NCBI GenBank assembly: GCA_017503105.1
Contig: JAFVTS010000011.1
Coordinates: 1-64,000 of the forward strand
Reading direction: 5' to 3'
DNA: 64,000 nt
Source of the DNA: Clostridia bacterium
GTDB taxonomy: Bacteria > Bacillota > Clostridia > Oscillospirales > CAG-272
A program made the translations under genes and the position numbers. Under the pieces are notes generated by a model. The model saw only the letters and a list, made by a program, of their open reading frames with translations, had not been told where the DNA came from and ran no database searches. How positions within the stretch are numbered: position 1 is the first letter of the stretch; every line of letters starts with the position of its first letter. Positions 8,401-15,750 of the stretch are shown piece after piece.

Positions 8401-9693
8401 ATGAAAACAAAGCTTTCGTCTCGCTTTTTGTTCTCTCTTTGCCTCTTCGGTCTTGTCGGACAGATCGCGTGGGTGGTTGAAAATATGTATCTGAACGTCT
8501 TTATGTATAAGATGTTCGGGGCTACAGCCGCAGATATCTCCGTGATGGTTGCCGCAAGCGCCGTTACGGCGGCACTGACGACCGTGCTCGTCGGAGCTCT
8601 TTCCGACAAGCTCGGCAAAAGAAAGGTGCTGATTTCGGGTGGATATATACTCTGGGGAGTTTCCATTCTCGCGTTCGTGCTCTTAAAAAAGGAAATAGTA
8701 AGTCCGCTTCTTTCGGCGGGAGTTTCCGCATCAGCCGTTCTCATCACCCTCGTTATAATACTCGACTGCGTTATGACCTTCTTCGGCTCAAGCGCAAACG
8801 ACGCTGCGTTTAACGCCTGGCTCACCGATTCGGTGAACAGCGAAAACCGAGGCGCAGCAGAAGGAATCAACGCTATGATGCCTCTCGTCGCCATTCTCGC
8901 GGTCTTCGGCGGATTTATGGCGTTCGATCTTGACAGGGCAGAAAGCTGGAGTGCTATATTTATCATAATCGGTCTTGCGGTCATAGCGGTCGGCGTGCTC
9001 GGTCTTTTCATAATCGAAGAGCCGAGGACGGAAAGGAGCACCGAGCCCTACCTTAAGACCGTAGTATTCGGATTTTTACCGTCAACCGTAAAAGCAAACG
9101 GTGCGCTCTATTTTTACCTTCTCGCATTCGCGCTCTTCAACATCTCGATCCAGGTGTTTATGCCGTATCTCATTATTTATTACGAGGTATCGCTCGGAAT
9201 GGAGAACTACGTCTTCGTAATGGCGCCCGCGATAATACTCGCCTCCGCGCTTACGGTCGTTTGGGGCAAGGTCTATGACAAGCGCGGCTTTTCGTTCTCC
9301 TCGGCGCTCAGCCTTCTTTGGCTCGCGGTCGGTTACGTTATTCTGTTCTTTACGAGAAGCACGGCTCCCGTCTTTATCGGCTCGCTTCTTATGATGTGCG
9401 GTTATCTTTCGGGAATGGCCGTCTTTGGAGCGAAAATACGCGACCTCATCCCCGACGGCAAGGCGGGAATGCTCCAAGGCGTCAGGATCTGCTCACAAGT
9501 TCTGATCCCGGGAGTCGTAGGTCCCTTTATCGGAAAAAGCGTGCTCTCCGGCGCAGAAACGCGCCTCGGAAACGACGGCACGGAAAGCTTCGTGCCGAAT
9601 TCGGGGATATTCTTCGCCGCTCTTGCGGTGCTCCTCGTTCTCGTTCTCGTGCTCGCTTTGTACCGCTTCCTAAAAAAACAGCGTCAGCTGTGA
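8401..9693 (+). CDS. MFS transporter
   Basis: A 430-residue major facilitator superfamily permease with about 12 membrane spans. The loop between spans 2 and 3 carries the MFS signature (GALSDKLGKRK), and a second half-repeat begins near residue 225. Conserved WVVENMYLNVFMY in span 1 resembles the glycoside-pentoside-hexuronide/melibiose-type group, so a sugar or glycoside is a reasonable guess, but the substrate cannot be fixed. It follows the YfcC-type gene closely, with AAAGGA ahead of ATG, and shares a terminator with the convergent AraC gene. Confidence 0.82.
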   Translation: MKTKLSSRFLFSLCLFGLVGQIAWVVENMYLNVFMYKMFGATAADISVMVAASAVTAALTTVLVGALSDKLGKRKVLISGGYILWGVSILAFVLLKKEIVSPLLSAGVSASAVLITLVIILDCVMTFFGSSANDAAFNAWLTDSVNSENRGAAEGINAMMPLVAILAVFGGFMAFDLDRAESWSAIFIIIGLAVIAVGVLGLFIIEEPRTERSTEPYLKTVVFGFLPSTVKANGALYFYLLAFALFNISIQVFMPYLIIYYEVSLGMENYVFVMAPAIILASALTVVWGKVYDKRGFSFSSALSLLWLAVGYVILFFTRSTAPVFIGSLLMMCGYLSGMAVFGAKIRDLIPDGKAGMLQGVRICSQVLIPGVVGPFIGKSVLSGAETRLGNDGTESFVPNSGIFFAALAVLLVLVLVLALYRFLKKQRQL

Positions 9694-9701
9694 CGCAAAA
9701 T

Positions 9702-9759
9702 AAAAAAGCTCTATGCCGAGCGGGTGTTTTATATCTTCGCTAAAGCACAGAGCTTTTTA
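9702..9759. terminator. Bidirectional terminator between convergent genes
   Basis: AAAAAGCTCT at 9703-9712 pairs with AGAGCTTTTT at 9749-9758 around a ~36-base loop with some further pairing (ATGC/GCAC). A-runs and T-runs on both sides suit termination in both directions. Confidence 0.65.
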
Positions 9760-10581
9760 TTATTTTCTTTGTCTGCGGTACGTCCCGGGTGTAACGCCCT
9801 CTATGTCTTTGAATACTCGGCAGAAGCTTTTCACCTCGCAAAAGCCGACCTCCTCCGCTATCTCCGAAACGGAAAGCCCCGTTTCCAGAAGCAGTCCGCA
9901 CGCAAGGCTTATGCGTCTTTTGTTGAGCGCCTCGTGAAATGTCATTCCCGTAGTTCTCTTGAAAATTTTGCAAAAGTTGCTTTTGCCGTAGCCCGTGACG
10001 TTTGCCGCCTCGTCGACGGTGACGGAGCGCTTGTAGTCATAATAGATCAGATCAAGTGCCTTGTCGATGCTCTCAAGAGTCATAGGATCGGGCTCTCTTG
10101 ACTCATCGTTTTTCGAACACGAGCATTCGTCGAGCAAAAACGCGCATACCTTGTAAAGCTCGCCCGTTATGAGAAGAGATGACCTTACCGTTTCTGCCTC
10201 CGAAAGCCGTACGATACTGTCAAGCGCGTGCTTCAGGTCGCTGCCCGTTTTGCATTTTGCAGAGCTTATGACCCTTGAGCGAAAATCTGAGCTTGAAAAA
10301 GCAGAGAAGTGTTTTTTTAAAAACGACGAGCCGACTATCACTGTAAGAACGAGTCTGTCGGGGTCCTCCGACGGAGGAAATTCGTGAGAAACCCCGGGTG
10401 CAACGACCGAAATATCACCTTCGCTTAAAGTATAACGCTTTCTGTCTATAATTACATCACGCGTGCCCTTGATACAGTAGTTGAACTCAATATCCGCGTG
10501 CCTGTGCTCCACGAAGCTCGAAAGCGAGCTGATCCCCAAATGATAGGGGGTGTTTTCCATAAGAATTTTTTGGTATAGCAT
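9760..10581 (-). CDS. AraC-family transcriptional regulator (cupin sensor)
   Basis: About 273 residues. The N-terminal half is a cupin-type arm (EHRHADIEFNYCIKGTRDV, then the LSEGDISVVAPGVSHEF metal-cupin-like strand). The C-terminal ~100 residues are a full AraC DNA-binding domain (VTVDEAANVTGYGKSNFCKIFKRTTG, then LSVSEIAEEVGFCEVKSFCRVFK). The start at 10581 is chosen over the longer frame from 10653 because an AGGAGC site precedes it and the cupin begins soon after. It is divergent from the ceramidase-like operon and convergent with the transporters, so it probably controls one or both in response to a sugar-like ligand. Confidence 0.86.
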   Translation of the reverse strand: MLYQKILMENTPYHLGISSLSSFVEHRHADIEFNYCIKGTRDVIIDRKRYTLSEGDISVVAPGVSHEFPPSEDPDRLVLTVIVGSSFLKKHFSAFSSSDFRSRVISSAKCKTGSDLKHALDSIVRLSEAETVRSSLLITGELYKVCAFLLDECSCSKNDESREPDPMTLESIDKALDLIYYDYKRSVTVDEAANVTGYGKSNFCKIFKRTTGMTFHEALNKRRISLACGLLLETGLSVSEIAEEVGFCEVKSFCRVFKDIEGVTPGTYRRQRK

Positions 10582-10704
10582 TTTTGATTTTGCTCCTCTT
10601 GTGATCAGGGGACTGTTTTTTTGATTATAACATAAGCACTCGGCTTTTGTCAAGCCTATGACCCTGTTTGTGAATTTTTGGGTATTTAATAGGAAAAAAC
10701 GTTC

Positions 10705-10733
10705 TTGAAATACCCGCTTAAAAGTGCTACAAT
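10705..10733 (+). promoter_or_regulatory. Promoter of the ceramidase-like operon
   Basis: TTGAAA (10705-10710), a 17-base spacer and TACAAT (10728-10733). A very G-rich ribosome site (AAGGGGGGG) sits just before the TTG start at 10784. The AraC gene starts on the other strand ~125 bases away, so its operator probably lies in this gap. Confidence 0.75.
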
Positions 10734-10783
10734 GAAAATGCGGAAAACCTCATTACATACGGATTTAAGGGGGGGCAATACAA

Positions 10784-12109
10784 TTGACAGAAAAACTCAG
10801 GCTCGGTGTCAGCGAAAAAATAATCACTCCGCGGGTCGGATGTAATCTTTGCGGCTATGCACCCGATGTAATTTCAGAGTCGGTAAACGATGATCTTACC
10901 GCGACGGCGTATTATTTTTCGTGCGGCGCTACCGAAGCGCTTATTATAAGTAACACCCTTTGTATAATCAGTACCGAACTTGCAGATCGGTTAAGGCGCG
11001 AGATAGAAACAGAAACGAAAATTCCGTTTACTAACATTATCGTCCACGCGACTCACACTCACTCAGGACCTATAACAACGGATCTTGACGGATGGGGTGA
11101 TGCCGATACGGAATATATAGAGAAAACGCTTGTACCGGCAGTAAAGTGTGCGGCATCGGAGGCGAAGGCAAATGCCGAGGCGGTAAAGATGGGCATCTCT
11201 GTCGGTGAGAGTCTTGTCGGCATCAACCGCCGTGAAAGACTTGAAGACAACACGGTAAAGCTCGGACAAAATCCTTGGGGTCCATATGACCCGAAGATGA
11301 CAGTTATTTCTTTCAAGACCGAGTCGGGTGAAATAAAGGCAAGTATGGTTCATTACGGCTGTCACGGCACGGCGGCGGGAAGAAATCACGAGATCTCGCG
11401 CGATTGGTCCGGTTTTATGGTCGATGCCGTTTCGGAACACGGCGGCGGTATATGCGCCTTCTTCAACGGCCCCGAGGGTGATGTGGGTCCTCGCCTTATG
11501 AACGGCAAGACTATTGGCTTTGATGAGAAAAACGGCAAGTCGGGTAATATAAAATGTGCCGAAGAGCTCGGTCACTATGCCGCTTGCGATGCCGTGAAAA
11601 TATTCAAAGCCACACACGCTTATCACGACGCAGGTCTTGAAGTTTCGCGCACGTTTATAAAGATACCGATAGAAGCGCGTCCAACGCTTGAATTTGCAAA
11701 AGAAGAGTACGAAAAGTACAAGGAATTCACGGTGAATTGGCAGGGTGGCAAAGCGGCTCATTACAGAAATATAATCAAGTCATACGAGGACGGTTACGTT
11801 GATAAGGAATATCGCGAAGTCGAGCAGATAATCGTAAAGATAGGAGAGCTTGCTTTCGTCTCGTTTGCATTTGAGCTCTTCTCGGAGATCGGACTTCGCA
11901 TACAGAAAGACAGCACCATACCGTACACGCTTTCTCTTTCCAACGCAAACGGAACGGACAGTTATTTTGCCACGGAAAATGAGCTGTGCCGCGGTGGCTA
12001 TGAGGTCACGATGTTCAAGCAAAGAAATCTTCAACCCTATGCCGATAACGGTGATGCAGCTGTAATAAAGGAAACCCTTTCGCATTTGAGATCTTTAAAA
12101 GGAGAATAA
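10784..12109 (+). CDS. Neutral ceramidase-like (neutral/alkaline non-lysosomal ceramidase N-domain) protein, paralog 1
   Basis: A 441-residue protein with the zinc-binding HATHTHSGP motif (H91, H93) and the downstream HYGCHGTAAGRNHEISRDW and FFNGPEGDVGPR segments of the neutral ceramidase N-terminal domain family. Classical ceramidases are ~650-700 residues and secreted. This one is shorter, has no signal peptide and lacks the C-terminal Ig-like domain, so a cytoplasmic amidase or related hydrolase on an N-acyl or N-acetyl compound is as likely as ceramide cleavage. The TTG start has a strong ribosome site. Codons ~135-265 are almost identical at DNA level to the next gene, while the ends differ clearly. 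Confidence 0.8.
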   Translation: MTEKLRLGVSEKIITPRVGCNLCGYAPDVISESVNDDLTATAYYFSCGATEALIISNTLCIISTELADRLRREIETETKIPFTNIIVHATHTHSGPITTDLDGWGDADTEYIEKTLVPAVKCAASEAKANAEAVKMGISVGESLVGINRRERLEDNTVKLGQNPWGPYDPKMTVISFKTESGEIKASMVHYGCHGTAAGRNHEISRDWSGFMVDAVSEHGGGICAFFNGPEGDVGPRLMNGKTIGFDEKNGKSGNIKCAEELGHYAACDAVKIFKATHAYHDAGLEVSRTFIKIPIEARPTLEFAKEEYEKYKEFTVNWQGGKAAHYRNIIKSYEDGYVDKEYREVEQIIVKIGELAFVSFAFELFSEIGLRIQKDSTIPYTLSLSNANGTDSYFATENELCRGGYEVTMFKQRNLQPYADNGDAAVIKETLSHLRSLKGE

Positions 12110-12113
12110 GCAT

Positions 12114-13439
12114 ATGGCATACAAACTTAATTTAGGCGTAGCACAAGGGATAATTACCCCCGAGATCGGCACTCCTCTTTACGGATACGCACCCGACGTT
12201 TTTTCGGAAAGCGTCAGCGATGATCTTACGGCAACGGCGTATTATTTCTCCGAGGGTGAAACGAAGGCTTTGATAATCGAGGCAACCGTTTGCGCGATCA
12301 AGCAAGCCTTTTGCGATGAAATAAGAGCCGAGATCGAGAAAGAAACGGGTGTTTCGAAGGAGCACGTCATCATCCACGCAACGCATACTCACTCGGGTCC
12401 TTCGCTTACGGGAAATCCCGGATGGGGCGGATTTAATGAGAAATACGCTTACGAAATATTCAAGCCCAACGTGCTCAAGATCGCAAAAGAGTCGTTAAAT
12501 AACGTAGAGCCCGTAAAGATGGGCATCTCCGTCGGTGAGAGCCTTGTTGGTGTAAACCGCCGTGAAAGACTTGAAGACAACACGGTAAAGCTCGGACAAA
12601 ATCCTTGGGGTCCATATGACCCGAAGATGACAGTTATTTCTTTCAAGACCGAGTCGGGTGAGATAAAGGCAAGTATGGTTCATTACGGCTGTCACGGCAC
12701 AGCGGCGGGAAGAAATCACGAGATATCGCGCGATTGGCCCGGTTTTATGGTCGATGCGGTCAGTGAGCACGGCGGCGGTATATGCGCCTTCTTCAACGGC
12801 CCCGAGGGCGACGTTGGTCCTCGCCTTATGAACGGCAAGACTATTGGCTTTGATGAGAAAAACGGCAAGTCGGGTAATATAAAATGCGCCGAAGAGCTCG
12901 GTCATTTTGCGGCTCACGATGCCGTGAGGATCTTAAGGAGCACTCACGGTTATTACGACGCAGGTCTTGAAGTCCTTCCCGTGACGGTCAAGATCCCCGT
13001 AAAGCCCCGTCCGACGCTCAAAGAAGCAGAGGCGGAATACAACGCGTACAAGGAATACACAACAAACTGGAGGGCGGGACGCGCCAATTATTATAAGAGG
13101 ATAATCGACTCTTACGAGGCGGGCGTCGAGGACGTAGAGTATTACGAAATGGAGCAGACCATCATCAGAATAGGTGAGGTCGCATTCGTTCAGTCGACCT
13201 TTGAGCTCTTCTCGGAGATCGGACTTCGTATACAAAAACACAGCCCCATTCCCGTCACTCTTCCCATAGTCAACACCAACGGCTCGGACGCTTATTTCGT
13301 CACGGAAAGCGAGCTTTGCCGAGGCGGCTACGAGATTGCAGTATTCGGAAAAAGACAGCTTCAGTGCTGGGTTGACAACGGAGATTGGTATTTGATCAAA
13401 AACACGCTTGAAAATTTAAGAAAGCTTAAAGGAGATTAA
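12114..13439 (+). CDS. Neutral ceramidase-like protein, paralog 2
   Basis: Exactly the same length (441 residues) as the preceding gene and four bases after it. The zinc motif HATHTHSGP is at the same position, followed by GCHGTAAGRNHEISRDW and FNGPEGDVGPRL. The first ~130 and last ~170 residues differ noticeably from paralog 1, while the central block is nearly identical. The two may form a heteromer or act on related substrates. The downstream aminotransferase starts three bases after the stop, with its ribosome site AAAGGAG inside this gene's end. There is no signal peptide. The specific substrate is unknown. Confidence 0.8.
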   Translation: MAYKLNLGVAQGIITPEIGTPLYGYAPDVFSESVSDDLTATAYYFSEGETKALIIEATVCAIKQAFCDEIRAEIEKETGVSKEHVIIHATHTHSGPSLTGNPGWGGFNEKYAYEIFKPNVLKIAKESLNNVEPVKMGISVGESLVGVNRRERLEDNTVKLGQNPWGPYDPKMTVISFKTESGEIKASMVHYGCHGTAAGRNHEISRDWPGFMVDAVSEHGGGICAFFNGPEGDVGPRLMNGKTIGFDEKNGKSGNIKCAEELGHFAAHDAVRILRSTHGYYDAGLEVLPVTVKIPVKPRPTLKEAEAEYNAYKEYTTNWRAGRANYYKRIIDSYEAGVEDVEYYEMEQTIIRIGEVAFVQSTFELFSEIGLRIQKHSPIPVTLPIVNTNGSDAYFVTESELCRGGYEIAVFGKRQLQCWVDNGDWYLIKNTLENLRKLKGD

Positions 13440-13442
13440 GTT

Positions 13443-14612
13443 ATGTTCAGAATAGGAAAAGAAGAAATAGACGCGGTAACGAGAGTTATAGAGTCAAAGC
13501 AGCTCTTCAAGATCAATAAGGGGCTTCGCGAGACGGAGCACGCAGAGGAGGAGATGCGTGAGATTTTCGGTGCGGAGCACGCGCTCTTTATGACGAGCGG
13601 ACACGCCGCGCTCGTAAGCGCGCTTATCGCGATGGGCGTCGGCCCCGGTGACGAGGTCATCGTCCCCGCTTATACCTACATAGCAACGGCAATGGCGGTA
13701 GTTGCGGCAGGTGCTATGCCCGTTATCGTTGAGGCTGACGAAACGCTCACTATCTCTCCCGAGGCGATAGAGAAGAGTATAACGAAGCACACGAAGGCTA
13801 TAATGCCCGTTCACATTCAGGGCTTCCCCTGCGATATGGACGCTATTACGGCAATAGCGAAAAAGCACGGACTCTTCGTCCTTGAGGACGCGTGCCAGGC
13901 TGACGGCGGAACTTATAAGGGCAAAAGACTTGGTACGATAGGTACCGCGGGCGCTCTCAGCTTCAACTATTTTAAGGTGATAAGCGCAGGTGAGGGCGGA
14001 GCGCTCCTTACGAACGATAAGTCTATTGCCGACAAGGCACTTATCTACCACGATTCAAGCGCCGTTGCATTCTTCGGCGAGCAGCTCAAGGACGTTAACG
14101 TAGAGCCCTTCTGCGGAAACGAGTACCGTGTTGGAGAGATCTCCTCTGCGATCCTCAGAGTGCAGCTCGGCCGTATGGACGGAATCCTCGACGATCTCAA
14201 GCGTGTGAAGAAGACTGTTGTCGATGCTATCTCGGACGTTGCCACCTTGGTTCCCACGAACGATCCTGACGGCGGATGCGCCACCACCCTTGCGCTTCGC
14301 TTTGATACCGAGGCCGAGGCAAGAGCGTTTGCAACCGCAGAGGGTGTCAATGGCACGGTACCTTTTGATACAGGTAAGCACGTCTACACCAACTGGACTC
14401 CCATTATGAACAAAACGGGTGCGCTCAATCCTCTTATGGACCCCTTCAAGATGGAGGCGAATAAGGACATCGTTCCCGATTACAGAGCGGATATGTGCCC
14501 GAAGACGCTTGATTATCTCTCGCGTACGGTTTATATGATGATGAACCCCGATTGGACGAAGGAAGAGATCGACGCGAAGATCGCCGTTATAAGAAAAGCC
14601 CTTGCAAAATGA
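13443..14612 (+). CDS. DegT/DnrJ/EryC1/StrS-family PLP aminotransferase
   Basis: A 389-residue PLP enzyme of the sugar aminotransferase family. Seen in the sequence: the TSGHAALVSALIAMGVGPGDEVIVPAYTY region that binds cofactor phosphate, the aspartate in VLEDACQADGG (D149), and the PLP lysine K178 in SFNYFKVISAGEGG. Such enzymes usually aminate NDP-keto-sugars or inositol-like ketones. Its place as third gene after two ceramidase-like hydrolases points to metabolism of an amino-sugar or aminocyclitol-like compound rather than surface glycan synthesis, which is encoded elsewhere in the window. This role is inferred from context. Confidence 0.83.
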   Translation: MFRIGKEEIDAVTRVIESKQLFKINKGLRETEHAEEEMREIFGAEHALFMTSGHAALVSALIAMGVGPGDEVIVPAYTYIATAMAVVAAGAMPVIVEADETLTISPEAIEKSITKHTKAIMPVHIQGFPCDMDAITAIAKKHGLFVLEDACQADGGTYKGKRLGTIGTAGALSFNYFKVISAGEGGALLTNDKSIADKALIYHDSSAVAFFGEQLKDVNVEPFCGNEYRVGEISSAILRVQLGRMDGILDDLKRVKKTVVDAISDVATLVPTNDPDGGCATTLALRFDTEAEARAFATAEGVNGTVPFDTGKHVYTNWTPIMNKTGALNPLMDPFKMEANKDIVPDYRADMCPKTLDYLSRTVYMMMNPDWTKEEIDAKIAVIRKALAK

Positions 14613-14631
14613 GCAATAAATATAACAAAAC

Positions 14632-14666
14632 AAAGGAATTCCGCTGTTTTTGCCGGAATTCCTTTG
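14632..14666. terminator. Terminator hairpin after the ceramidase-like operon
   Basis: AAAGGAATTCCG and CGGAATTCCTTTG form a perfect 12-bp stem with an A-run on the left and T-rich sequence on the right. Confidence 0.8.
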
Positions 14667-14677
14667 CTTTTGGCGCA

Positions 14678-14815
14678 TCAGCGCGCGTGGGACTTTTTAT
14701 ATTTGTGCGAAGTCACTCCGTATTGCTTTTTAAATAAGGAGATCATCGCCGAAACGTCGGGAAAACCGCTCAGCTCCGCCGCCTCGGTGACGGATTTTTG
14801 CTTGGAAAGCAGTCG
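14678..14815 (-). pseudogene. AraC-family regulator, C-terminal remnant
   Basis: About 45 codons on the minus strand encode the second helix-turn-helix and C-terminus of an AraC regulator (KSVTEAAELSGFPDVSAM, then FKKQYGVTSHKYKKS). The first helix-turn-helix and the sensor domain are missing: upstream of about 14815 the frame no longer looks like AraC. It ends next to the hairpin at 14632-14666. It is a truncated relic and will not bind DNA as a full AraC protein. Confidence 0.7.
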
Positions 14816-14818
14816 CTC

Positions 14819-14959
14819 GTTATCAACGCCCGAAAACAGTATCCGGAAATGACGGTGCTTCGTCGTCCTGTGATAAACGCTTTTCGCATAGAGGAGGCGC
14901 TTGGAAAAAATCCGTACGCGGAACAGATGCTTTTTAATTTTATCTCCCATTACGGGCGA
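14819..14959 (+). pseudogene. Possible C-terminal remnant of a glycoside-hydrolase-like protein
   Basis: An open frame with no start, ending at TGA 14957-14959, reads VINARKQYPEMTVLRRP, then FRIEEALGKNPYAEQMLFNF and SHYGR. The last part resembles the C-terminal helix seen at the end of many GH2/GH35-type beta-galactosidase-like proteins (QLR-EE-LGK-P-A-R-L-NLL-Y pattern, from memory). It abuts the AraC relic tail to tail, which suggests a deletion joined two lost genes. Identification is tentative. Confidence 0.35.
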
Positions 14960-15009
14960 TGAGAAAATCGCTTCAAAGCAACGGACTTGATACGATATGA
15001 TGATAAGCG

Positions 15010-15057
15010 AAAAATGAGGAAATTACGGCTGAAAAGCTCGCATTTCCTCATTTTTTA
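15010..15057. terminator. Terminator hairpin
   Basis: AAAATGAGGAAAT pairs with ATTTCCTCATTTT around an 18-base loop, with T-rich sequence following on the plus strand. It isolates the metal-efflux operon from the debris upstream. Confidence 0.8.
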
Positions 15058-15066
15058 TTTTTTCTC

Positions 15067-15095
15067 TTGACAAATTCAGGAGAGTGTGCTAAAAT
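15067..15095 (+). promoter_or_regulatory. Promoter of the metal-efflux operon
   Basis: TTGACA (15067-15072), a 17-base spacer and TAAAAT (15090-15095). It lies immediately upstream of the repressor operator. Confidence 0.8.
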
Positions 15096-15102
15096 ATAAT
15101 CA

Positions 15103-15128
15103 AACGGTTGAATAATCGTTCAACCGTT
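15103..15128. promoter_or_regulatory. Operator for the ArsR/CadC-type repressor
   Basis: A perfect dyad AACGGTTGAA-6-TTCAACCGTT begins eight bases after the -10 box. TGAA...TTCA half-sites are the hallmark of ArsR/SmtB-family operators, so the first gene probably represses its own operon here until metal binds. Confidence 0.8.
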
Positions 15129-15149
15129 ATGGAACGAAGGGAGTAATAA

Positions 15150-15515
15150 ATGAAGGAAAGAGAAGAGAATTTACCCGTCTGTGAGCACGACGAGGTGCAC
15201 GCGGAGCACGTCAGCCTCGCGCGCGCGGCAATGCCCTGTGAGGAAACGCTTTACGAGCTTGCGGATTTCTTCAAGATATTCGGCGACTCAACGCGCATCA
15301 GCATTCTTTTTGCAATAGACGGAGAGCCGATGTGCGTCTGCGATATAGCGGAGCTGCTCGGAATGACCAAATCGGCGGTGTCGCATCAGCTTAAGATCTT
15401 GCGTCAGAGCGATCTTGTAAGATACAAAAAATCGGGCAAGAACGTCTATTACTCGCTCGCTGACGACCACGTGCGCGATATAATCGAAAAAGCGCTCGAC
15501 CATATAAAAGAATAA
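15150..15515 (+). CDS. ArsR/SmtB-family metal-sensing repressor (CadC/ZiaR-like)
   Basis: A 121-residue winged-helix repressor. The helix-turn-helix (CDIAELLGMTKSAVSHQLKIL) is preceded by the CVCD motif (C62, C64) used by CadC/ZiaR-type proteins as the alpha-3N metal site. An N-terminal arm adds C11, H13 and nearby histidines, and the C-terminal helix carries D105/H107 and H118, matching the alpha-5 zinc site. It therefore has candidate ligands for both thiol-rich (Cd/Pb/Zn) and zinc sites. GAAGGGAG precedes the ATG. It is the first gene of the efflux operon, downstream of its own perfect dyad operator. Confidence 0.9.
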   Translation: MKEREENLPVCEHDEVHAEHVSLARAAMPCEETLYELADFFKIFGDSTRISILFAIDGEPMCVCDIAELLGMTKSAVSHQLKILRQSDLVRYKKSGKNVYYSLADDHVRDIIEKALDHIKE

Positions 15516-15534
15516 TTAAAAGGAGATAAACGAA

Positions 15535-15750
15535 ATGAAGGTAAAGTACACGATAACGGGTCTTGATTGCCCGAACTGCGCGGCAAAGCTTGCGGGAATG
15601 ATAGGAGAGATAGACGGCGTTGATGAAGCGAAGATCAATTTCCTTACTGAAAAGCTCACGGTGGAAATATCGGGAGATGAGGCCCTCGTCTTCTCGGAAA
15701 TGGAAAAGACCGCCAAGAAGTTTTCAAAATCCGTTAAAATAGAAAAATGA
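15535..15750 (+). CDS. Heavy-metal-associated (HMA) domain protein
   Basis: A 71-residue stand-alone ferredoxin-fold HMA domain with the metal-binding GLDCPNCA motif (C12, C15). In most P1B ATPases this domain is the N-terminal part of the pump. Here it is a separate protein whose stop overlaps the ATPase start by four bases (ATGA), so the two are translationally coupled. It likely delivers metal to the ATPase or senses cytosolic metal. AAAGGAG lies before its ATG. Confidence 0.88.
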   Translation: MKVKYTITGLDCPNCAAKLAGMIGEIDGVDEAKINFLTEKLTVEISGDEALVFSEMEKTAKKFSKSVKIEK

